Shown here one piece after another: positions 1 to 5,366 of a stretch of 5,366 nt of DNA; positions within the stretch are counted from its first letter, which is position 1; every line of letters starts with the position of its first letter. The position numbers and the translations under genes are program-made. The stretch spans positions 1 through 5,366 of the forward strand of contig JAOULV010000112.1 in NCBI GenBank assembly GCA_029881835.1, in the 5' to 3' direction. The notes beneath the pieces are model-generated. The model made no database searches and had not been told where the DNA came from. It saw only the letters and a program-made list of their open reading frames with translations. Origin of the DNA: Rhodospirillaceae bacterium (GTDB taxonomy: Bacteria > Pseudomonadota > Alphaproteobacteria > Rhodospirillales > Magnetovibrionaceae).

Positions 1-447
1 CTGCTTGGTGCGTTGGAAGAATTTGGCCAATCAGAGGAAATTGATTTTCAATTTTCCAACATTGCGCATACCCCATCAACGGTTGATGCACACCGCTTGG
101 TTCATTTTGCCGCAACCGCAGATAACAGCGCCAATGCAGCAGACAAGATTGTTGAATTATTATTTCAGGCTTTTTTTAATCAAGGTCTGGATATTGGTGA
201 GTATAAAGTTTTGTTGGACATCGGAATAAAGGCTGGTTTTAAAAAAAATGATGTCGAAAAAGCCCTTGATGGTGGAATTGAAAGCGATTGGGTAATGGAA
301 GAAAACGCCAAGGCCCACAGGCTAGGGATAAATGGCGTACCTTGTTATATAATTGACGGTCAGTTCGCAATTCAAGGGGCGCAACCTCCGGCGGTAATGG
401 TAAAAATTCTTGATAGTGCAAATATAAAACTAAGCCAGACCGGTTAA
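1..447 (+). CDS. DsbA/FrnE-family thioredoxin-fold oxidoreductase, 5'-truncated by the window edge
   Basis: The frame is open from base 1 and gives 148 residues ending in TAA at 445-447. They resemble the C-terminal part of FrnE-like DsbA proteins, the group often annotated as 2-hydroxychromene-2-carboxylate isomerase-like. Visible landmarks are the AHRL helix start (visible residues 30-33), the helical insertion with LLFQAFFNQG (about 53-62), GINGVP with the presumed cis-proline (about 109-114), and the closing IQGAQPP (about 124-130). Family members run to roughly 210-220 residues, so about 65-70 are missing, including the N-terminal beta strand and any CxxC active site. Redox activity therefore cannot be confirmed. 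Whether it has a signal peptide is also unseen; most FrnE-like proteins are cytoplasmic. The substrate is unknown. A TTG at 13 is internal and should not be taken as the start. The gene converges on mfd, overlapping it by 4 nt. Family assignment is fairly sure; exact function is not. Confidence 0.85.
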   Translation: MLGALEEFGQSEEIDFQFSNIAHTPSTVDAHRLVHFAATADNSANAADKIVELLFQAFFNQGLDIGEYKVLLDIGIKAGFKKNDVEKALDGGIESDWVMEENAKAHRLGINGVPCYIIDGQFAIQGAQPPAVMVKILDSANIKLSQTG

Positions 448-3400
448 TTAATTTTTGTTTCAGACGCTGTGGCAATATTTGCCAAATCTGTCACTAGGCG
501 CGATACGCCCCTTAATCTTTCATCCCCGCCATCCCATGCACGTTTTAATACCAAGGTATGATCCGGTTTTAACTTTACCGTTCCTATCTGATCGGAAATA
601 AAACCAACCAGCCCTTCGGGATTGGGAAACGAATTATTCCTGAACGAAATAACCGCACCTTTTGGCCCGGCATCAATTTTTTCAATATTTGCTTTAAGAC
701 AATTTCTTTTAATGGAAATAACTTTTAACAGGTTTTCAACCTCTATCGGCAATGTGCCAAAGCGATCAATCATTTCTGCGGCAAATGTTTCACTTTCTTT
801 ATCATCCGCCAGTGTTGCCATACGGCGATATAAATCCATACGCAAATGTAAATCAGATACGTAGCTTTCCGGTATCATTACCGATATCCCGATGCTGACC
901 TGCGGTGAATAGCTTTCTTCGCCCACCGGCCCACCGCCACGGGCTTCGGCCACGGCTTCTTCTAGCATTTGTTGGTAAAGCTCAATCCCCACTTCGCGAA
1001 TGTGGCCTGATTGTTCTTCGCCCAACAAATTGCCGGCACCGCGAATATCCAAATCATGGCTGGCAAGCTGAAAACCGGCACCAAGGCTATCGAGCGACTG
1101 CATTACGCTTAGGCGTTTTTGCGCAGCGGTAGTTAATATTTTTCCATCCGGTAGCGTAAGGTACGCATAGGCGCGAGTTTTTGAACGCCCCACCCTGCCG
1201 CGCAACTGGTAAAGCTGGGCAAGGCCAAACATATCTGCGCGGTGAATAATAATGGTGTTTACCTGCGGTAAATCTAGGCCCGATTCAATAATATTGGTGG
1301 CCAACAAAACATCAAATTTGCCGTCATAAAAAGCGCCGATAACATCTTCCATGTCGCCGGGGCTCATCTGCCCATTGACGGTCGCGACCTGCACTTCCGG
1401 CACCAGTTCTTTTAAGGTCTTAAGCAGGTGCCCCTGGTCAGAGATACGCGGGCAAACGTAAAAAGTTTGCCCGCCACGAAAACGTTCACGCATTATTGCT
1501 TCACGAACCACCACCGGGTCAAACGGGGTAATGAATGTCCTAACCGCAAGGCGGTCAACCGGTGGGGTTGCGATTAAGCTCATCTGTCTGACGCCACTAA
1601 GCGCCAATTGCAGGGTTCTGGGTATGGGGGTTGCCGATAAGGTTAAAACGTGGACGTTTTCTTTAATCGACTTTAAGCGTTCTTTGTGTTTTACGCCGAA
1701 ATGCTGCTCTTCATCTATTATCAAAAGCCCAAGGTTTGGTATTTCAATATCGTTTGCCAGCAATGCATGGGTTCCGACCACAATATCAACGGTGCCGTCT
1801 TTAAGGCCCACTTTTGTTTCTTTCGCTTGTTTGGCGCTAACCATTCGCGAAAGCTGGGCAACCCGCACGGGAAACCCTTTGAAACGTTCTTCAAACTGGT
1901 GAAAATGCTGTCTGGCCAAAAGGGTTGTCGGCACCACCAGTGCAACTTGGCGTCCGTTCATCGCCGCAACAAAGGCCGCACGCAAGGCGACCTCGGTTTT
2001 ACCGAAGCCAACGTCACCACAGACTAACCTGTCGGTCGGGCGGCCTGAGGCAAGGTCGGAAACAACATCGCTTATGGCGCGGGCCTGATCTTCGGTTTCG
2101 TTAAACGGGAAACGTGATTGAAATTCATCGAATGCACTATCGTCGACATCCATGATATCCGCCGTTCTTAGTTCCCGACTGGCGGCAATTTTTATCAAAA
2201 CTTCGGCCATATCGCGCAGACGTTTTTTCATGCCCGCCTTGCGCGCCTGCCACGATGCGCCGCCTAACCTATCTAGGTTTGCGCCCGCGTCTTCTGAACC
2301 AAAGCGGGTAATGGCGTCTATGTTTTCAACAGGCAAGAAAAGCTTATCGTTACCGGCGTAAATAAGACGCAAACAATCGTGTGATGCGCCCCCTACTTCA
2401 ATGGTGCTAAGCCCGTCAAAGCGTGCAATCCCGTGTTCGGCGTGAACCACCAAATCACCCTCGCCCAACGTGGAAACATCGGCGATAAAGTTTTCGGCGC
2501 TTATTTTTCGCTTGCCCGGGCGGCTGAGACGTTCACCCAAAATGTCAGGCTCGCTTATTAGGGCAATATTGCCTGGCGCCAGCACAAATCCTTTTTCCAG
2601 ACCAAGCGCGCAAACGGAAACTGTTTTTAATGGTAAACCATCAACTTCTTGCATGGATGATACCCACTGGGTGGGCATTGAATGCTCAGCCATTAAATGC
2701 TGCAAACGCTCACCCGAACCTTGGGTGTAGGCACCGATTACTACCCTTAAGCCCTTTGCTTGCAGTTCATTTATATGCGAACCCAAAACATCAAATATAT
2801 TTGTTTTGGGATTTAGCCTTGCGTCAGAAAAATCACGGCCTGCAATACCGCTAGCATTTGCGTGGGCTACACCATCTGTTTTTTCTGGTGTTTTTTCCGG
2901 TTGGGCAAACGGGCTAAATTCGACCACGGGCTTTTTAACCAGAAGCTTTTCAAGTTCATCCGGGGAAAGATATATACTATTTGGCGGAACCGGATTATAC
3001 GGTGGCTGTTCGTTGGTTATTGCACTTTTTTTGCCAGACTTAGTATTCATGGCCTTTCGGGCCGAATAATATTCATTTATTAATTCAAATCTGGATGTCG
3101 CGGCTTCTAGTGCCTGATGATCAAGGGCGACGATTGCGCCGGGAATGTAATCAAATACCGTTTCCATTTTTTCATAAAATAGCGAAAGCCAGTGTTCAAC
3201 ACCGCCATAACGCTGGGCGCTGGATATTGCCTCGTAAAGAGTATCGTTTTTACCAACCGCGCCAAAAAGTTCGCGATATTTTATTCTGAAGCGGCTTATG
3301 GACATTTCATCCAATGGAACTTCGCTCACCGGCTTTAAAAACAAATTGTCCATGTTGCCGATTGTTCGCTGACTGATAGCATCAAACGTGCGTATTTCTT

Positions 3401-3956
3401 CAACCTCGTCACCAAAAAAATCAAGTCGGACCGGGTTTTCGCCACCTGCGGGAAATATATCAACCAACCCGCCCCGGCGTGCAAATTCGCCGGGCTCGAC
3501 CACGGTGTGCGCGCTACGGTATCCGTTTTTTATCAAAAACGATGAAAGCTGCTCGGGGTCGAGCTCGCCCCCTTTGGCTATTTTCATTATTGCTGCGCCA
3601 AACACATCTTTGGGCGGAATGCGCTGAATTACGCTCGAAACCGTGCTTAGAACAATTGTGCCCAGCTTAGAGCCATTATTTTTTCCGGCCATTGATGCTA
3701 TTTTTGATATTGCCTCAATGCGTTCGCTGGCAATTCTTGGCGCGGGGGAAACCCGGTCATAAGGTAGGCAGTCCCACGGTACAAATAAAATGGTTTCTAT
3801 TTCAGGGGCAAAAAACGAAAGTTCCTCGTTCATTGTGGTCATGGCCACATCGTCACGGGCAACGAATATTATGTCACTGCCAGCGCGCGCCATCTTGGCT
3901 ATTTCGATGGCGTCTACACCGCTAGGGGCGCCGTAAATAATCTTTTTATTACCCAT
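444..3956 (-). CDS. mfd: Transcription-repair coupling factor Mfd (TRCF), complete, 1170 aa
   Basis: Mfd binds RNA polymerase stalled at lesions, pushes it forward by ATP-driven dsDNA translocation and recruits UvrA for excision repair. The N-terminal UvrB-like module spans about 1-300, with VPWDCLPYDR at 59-68. R161, R177 and F181 line up with the E. coli UvrA-contact residues I recall as R165, R181 and F185. A variable region (about 303-385) leads into domain 3. The CarD-like RNA polymerase-binding domain is about 497-552, followed by the relay helix. Translocase motifs are Walker A GDVGFGKT 647-654, Walker B DEEQ 748-751, SATPIPR 774-780, TNIIESGLDLP 887-897 and QLRGRVGRS 917-925. The TRG region is about 929-985 and autoinhibitory domain 7 about 1020-1140. 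Length matches the family (E. coli 1148). All key residues are intact. The ATG at 3956-3954 gives the expected N-terminus, but no clear Shine-Dalgarno precedes it. It follows sdhE by 27 nt, probably in one transcript. Confidence 0.98.
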   Translation of the reverse strand: MGNKKIIYGAPSGVDAIEIAKMARAGSDIIFVARDDVAMTTMNEELSFFAPEIETILFVPWDCLPYDRVSPAPRIASERIEAISKIASMAGKNNGSKLGTIVLSTVSSVIQRIPPKDVFGAAIMKIAKGGELDPEQLSSFLIKNGYRSAHTVVEPGEFARRGGLVDIFPAGGENPVRLDFFGDEVEEIRTFDAISQRTIGNMDNLFLKPVSEVPLDEMSISRFRIKYRELFGAVGKNDTLYEAISSAQRYGGVEHWLSLFYEKMETVFDYIPGAIVALDHQALEAATSRFELINEYYSARKAMNTKSGKKSAITNEQPPYNPVPPNSIYLSPDELEKLLVKKPVVEFSPFAQPEKTPEKTDGVAHANASGIAGRDFSDARLNPKTNIFDVLGSHINELQAKGLRVVIGAYTQGSGERLQHLMAEHSMPTQWVSSMQEVDGLPLKTVSVCALGLEKGFVLAPGNIALISEPDILGERLSRPGKRKISAENFIADVSTLGEGDLVVHAEHGIARFDGLSTIEVGGASHDCLRLIYAGNDKLFLPVENIDAITRFGSEDAGANLDRLGGASWQARKAGMKKRLRDMAEVLIKIAASRELRTADIMDVDDSAFDEFQSRFPFNETEDQARAISDVVSDLASGRPTDRLVCGDVGFGKTEVALRAAFVAAMNGRQVALVVPTTLLARQHFHQFEERFKGFPVRVAQLSRMVSAKQAKETKVGLKDGTVDIVVGTHALLANDIEIPNLGLLIIDEEQHFGVKHKERLKSIKENVHVLTLSATPIPRTLQLALSGVRQMSLIATPPVDRLAVRTFITPFDPVVVREAIMRERFRGGQTFYVCPRISDQGHLLKTLKELVPEVQVATVNGQMSPGDMEDVIGAFYDGKFDVLLATNIIESGLDLPQVNTIIIHRADMFGLAQLYQLRGRVGRSKTRAYAYLTLPDGKILTTAAQKRLSVMQSLDSLGAGFQLASHDLDIRGAGNLLGEEQSGHIREVGIELYQQMLEEAVAEARGGGPVGEESYSPQVSIGISVMIPESYVSDLHLRMDLYRRMATLADDKESETFAAEMIDRFGTLPIEVENLLKVISIKRNCLKANIEKIDAGPKGAVISFRNNSFPNPEGLVGFISDQIGTVKLKPDHTLVLKRAWDGGDERLRGVSRLVTDLANIATASETKIN
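470..484. repeat. Short perfect hairpin near the convergent 3' ends
   Basis: TGGCAA and TTGCCA form a 6-bp stem around a 3-base loop, inside the last codons of mfd and about 23 nt past the oxidoreductase stop. It could stall polymerase or protect the 3' end of a transcript running in from the left. However, no T-tract follows on either strand, so it is not a standard intrinsic terminator. The amino acids there (around LANIATAS) may explain it by chance. Confidence 0.25.
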
Positions 3957-3983
3957 TATATTTATTCACTATCGTTCAACGGA

Positions 3984-4271
3984 TTAGCGTTTTTTATTAA
4001 AGTCTTGTATGCGCCTTAAGATATCTGTGTCGAACTCTTTTTCAGGCCGCGCCTTGCCCAATATCCAGTTGAATAAGTCGTTATCGGGAACGGTTATCAA
4101 TGCCTCTAGCTGGCCCAGCTCATCATCGGACAGACTCTCAACCATGGCGGTCACAAACCCACCCAAAAGAACGTCATTTTCCTTCATCCCACAATGATTG
4201 CACTGATAAAGGATACGTTTTTTTCTTGGGCTCATTTGTTCCGGCGGGTTTTCTTGTGATTTTTTTGGCAT
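3984..4271 (-). CDS. sdhE: SdhE/SDHAF2-family succinate dehydrogenase assembly factor 2, with variant RGxxE motif
   Basis: This small cytoplasmic five-helix protein (DUF339/YgfY family, 95 aa) promotes covalent FAD attachment to the flavoprotein subunit SdhA. Family marks are the basic start with KKRILY (17-22), GMKENDVLLGGF (28-39), LSDDEL (47-52), and the strongly conserved PDNDLFNWI (62-70) followed by DILRRIQDF. Length is normal. The conserved RGxxE motif, essential in studied homologues, reads CGMKE at 27-31: Arg is replaced by Cys27 (TGT), while Gly28 and Glu31 are kept. Cys24 (TGC) makes a CNHC pair. The start is uncertain. ATG at 4271-4269 has AGGG about 15 nt upstream. A second ATG at 4235-4233 (Met13) has GGAA about 2-5 nt upstream, too close to be ideal; both keep the whole conserved core. 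The gene is first in a probable sdhE-mfd operon and divergent from recG. Family call sure; normal activity less so because of the motif change. Confidence 0.93.
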   Translation of the reverse strand: MPKKSQENPPEQMSPRKKRILYQCNHCGMKENDVLLGGFVTAMVESLSDDELGQLEALITVPDNDLFNWILGKARPEKEFDTDILRRIQDFNKKR

Positions 4272-4306
4272 TTATCGATTAATAGACCCTTGTTTCTTTA
4301 AGATTG

Positions 4307-4334
4307 TTGGCTGTCATGGGTTATAGGGTATAAA
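4307..4334 (+). promoter_or_regulatory. Candidate sigma-70-type promoter for recG
   Basis: TTGGCT (4307-4312) as -35 and TATAAA (4329-4334) as -10 are separated by 16 bp. This would start transcription near 4341 and leave a leader of about 50 nt before recG. The -10 sits at the centre of the palindrome at 4317-4351. This is a consensus match only. Confidence 0.3.
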
Positions 4335-4351
4335 TTCTACCTAGTAACCCA
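4317..4351. promoter_or_regulatory. 35-bp imperfect palindrome in the sdhE/recG divergent promoter, operator-like
   Basis: The outer arms are a perfect 7-bp inverted repeat: TGGGTTA at 4317-4323 and TAACCCA at 4345-4351. Inside them a second pair, GGTA (4327-4330) and TACC (4338-4341), is symmetric about the same centre, base 4334, with AA/TT at 4332-4333 and 4335-4336. The symmetry is seen directly; function is inferred. No T-tract follows on either strand, so an intrinsic terminator is unlikely. The spacing of the arms and the position over candidate -10 boxes for both directions suggest a protein-binding site controlling sdhE-mfd and recG. I do not recognise the arms as a known regulator's box. 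Confidence 0.45.
4320..4347 (-). promoter_or_regulatory. Weak candidate promoter for sdhE-mfd
   Basis: Read on the minus strand, TATAAC (4325-4320) is a good -10, but the best -35 at 16-bp spacing is only TTACTA (4347-4342), about half matched to consensus. The predicted start is near 4313, giving a leader of about 40 nt. It lies wholly within the palindrome, so a protein bound there could block both directions. Weak -35 boxes are common in activator-dependent promoters, but chance resemblance is possible in this AT-rich spacer. Confidence 0.2.
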
Positions 4352-4391
4352 AAATACCTGATTTCCGCCACTTATAGCGATATTGGATCAA

Positions 4392-5366
4392 ATGCGCCCA
4401 GAAATTTTATATCCACTATTCAAGCCGGTAACCACGCTAAAAGGTATCGGCCCGCGCATAGCGGGTGCAATAAAAAAAGCTGCCGGCGATGAAATCGTTG
4501 ATCTTTTGTGGCACTTGCCGGCGGGCATTATTGACAGGCGATATCAACCAACCGTGGCAAAGGCCGAGCCCGGGCGAATTGCCACCTTGCGCGTAACGGT
4601 TGGGAAACACGCCCCGCCCAGAAACAAGCGCCTTCCCTACCGAATAAAATGTTTTGATGAAAGCGGGGAAATAACTTTGGTTTTTTTTCATGCCCACACG
4701 GATTATTTGGAAAAAACCATGCCCGAGGGCGAACCCCGAATAATAAGCGGAACGGTTGAACATTATCAGGGCGAAATTCAAATGACCCACCCCGATTACA
4801 TGGTCAAGGCTGATGAAATTCAATCCATTCTTGGGATTGAGGCCATTTATCCGCTTTCTGCCGGCCTATCACAAAAAATAATGGGCAAGGCAATAAAAGG
4901 TGCATTGGAACAATCATCCGACCTGCCTGAATGGCTGGATGGCGAATTCATAAACAAAATGAAATGGCCAAATTGGCATGCGGCAATTCAATCCGCGCAC
5001 AGCCCGGAAAATGAAAATGATTTAAATCCATCTTCAACCCCAAGGCAACGATTGGTCTATGATGAATTGCTGGCAAACCAGTTGGCATTGGGCTTGGTTC
5101 GCCGTGGAATGCGCCGGGCCAAAGGCAGACCAATAAACGCAAATGGAATTTTAAGAAAAAAAGTCATTGATGCACTTTCGTTTGAGCTGACATCAGCGCA
5201 AACCACCGCATTAAAAGAAATCGATGCCGACATGACAAGTGACGTTCGCATGCTTCGCTTACTGCAAGGCGATGTCGGCAGCGGAAAAACCGTGGTTGCA
5301 TTGCTGGCCATGCTTTCGGCGGTTGAAGATGGGGGCCAAGGTGCGCTTATGGCACCAACTGAAATT
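4392..5366 (+). CDS. recG: ATP-dependent DNA helicase RecG, N-terminal 325 residues (cut by window end)
   Basis: RecG is an SF2 dsDNA translocase that remodels stalled replication forks, Holliday junctions and R-loops. The frame stays open to the last base, about the first half of a protein usually near 690 aa. Seen in order: a helix-hairpin-helix-like LKGIGPR (16-22); LLWHLPAGIIDRR (38-50) leading into the OB-fold wedge domain (about 60-140); Phe98-Phe99 where E. coli RecG has the fork-splitting Phe pair; HYQGEIQMTHPDY (124-136); YPLSAGLS (153-160); an inter-domain helical region; then the helicase core with LTSAQ (266-270), Walker A GDVGSGKT (293-300) and the start of motif Ia, APTE (321-324). 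DEAH-type Walker B and later motifs lie outside the window. The start gives the standard alphaproteobacterial N-terminus; the only alternative upstream is TTG at 4383, before an in-frame stop at 4359. GGA at 4385-4387 is a weak ribosome site. No defect is seen. Confidence 0.97.
   Translation, partial: MRPEILYPLFKPVTTLKGIGPRIAGAIKKAAGDEIVDLLWHLPAGIIDRRYQPTVAKAEPGRIATLRVTVGKHAPPRNKRLPYRIKCFDESGEITLVFFHAHTDYLEKTMPEGEPRIISGTVEHYQGEIQMTHPDYMVKADEIQSILGIEAIYPLSAGLSQKIMGKAIKGALEQSSDLPEWLDGEFINKMKWPNWHAAIQSAHSPENENDLNPSSTPRQRLVYDELLANQLALGLVRRGMRRAKGRPINANGILRKKVIDALSFELTSAQTTALKEIDADMTSDVRMLRLLQGDVGSGKTVVALLAMLSAVEDGGQGALMAPTEI

Noticed and set aside
241..248. A8 run in the oxidoreductase gene and T8 run (4681-4688) in recG as programmed frameshift or phase-variation sites
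   Set aside because: Both are read in frame as ordinary Lys-Lys-Asn and Val-Phe-Phe codons in family-typical context; no alternative-frame product or stimulating structure is apparent.
13..447. Complete 144-residue protein starting at TTG 13
   Set aside because: The frame is open to base 1 and the protein is plainly the C-terminal part of a longer DsbA-like family member, so this is an internal codon.
497..521. Possible terminator GGCG/CGCC followed by a T-leaning stretch
   Set aside because: The stem is only 4 bp with a 5-base loop, the following bases are CCTTAATCTTT and not a real T-tract, and it lies inside mfd coding sequence.
1531..2027. Overlapping plus-strand open frames of 113-123 residues inside mfd
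   Set aside because: They run antisense through the Mfd helicase core, where codon use and motifs clearly support the minus-strand gene.
4272..4391. LexA (GTTC-N7-GTTC) or CtrA (TTAA-N7-TTAA) box in the divergent spacer
   Set aside because: No GTTC or GAAC pair is present. Two TTAA sites (4279-4282 and 4298-4301) exist but are 15 bp apart, not 7.
4437..4823. 128-residue open frame on the minus strand inside recG
   Set aside because: It lies fully antisense to clearly coding recG sequence, resembles no family I know and has no ribosome site of note; a shadow frame.
1..5366. Mobile element, CRISPR array, tRNA or phage defence system
   Set aside because: No terminal inverted repeats, transposase, regularly spaced repeats or cloverleaf-like segment was seen; nearly all bases are covered by four housekeeping-type genes.

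Overview
This window looks like an ordinary chromosomal housekeeping segment from an alphaproteobacterium of moderate to low GC content. The assignment rests on three things. The Mfd and RecG proteins read like alphaproteobacterial forms: RecG begins MRPEILYPLF, and Mfd has DEEQHFGVKHKERLK after Walker B. sdhE lies directly upstream of mfd. recG is divergent from that pair, an arrangement I recall from alphaproteobacteria. Order or genus cannot be read reliably; a marine or uncultured lineage is only a guess from the AT-leaning codon use.

Layout, left to right. Positions 1-447 (+) hold the C-terminal two thirds of a DsbA/FrnE-type thioredoxin-fold oxidoreductase, cut by the window edge. Positions 444-3956 (-) hold a complete mfd, the transcription-repair coupling factor. 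It converges on the oxidoreductase gene, and the two stop codons overlap inside a TTAATTAA palindrome. After a 27-nt gap comes sdhE at 3984-4271 (-), an assembly factor for flavinylated succinate dehydrogenase, probably co-transcribed with mfd. A 120-bp divergent promoter region (4272-4391) follows, and recG begins at 4392 (+) and runs off the right edge after 325 codons.

Mfd and RecG are related SF2 DNA translocases. Mfd pushes stalled RNA polymerase off damaged DNA and recruits UvrA. RecG remodels stalled replication forks and branched DNA. They are transcribed away from each other across one control region, which contains a 35-bp imperfect palindrome covering candidate -10 boxes for both directions. 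SdhE acts in respiration and has no obvious mechanistic link to repair.

I found no undescribed multi-gene system, mobile element, CRISPR array, tRNA or rRNA. The two points most worth a second look are the palindrome between sdhE and recG, and SdhE itself, where the conserved RGxxE motif reads CGMKE and forms a CxxC pair with a second cysteine.
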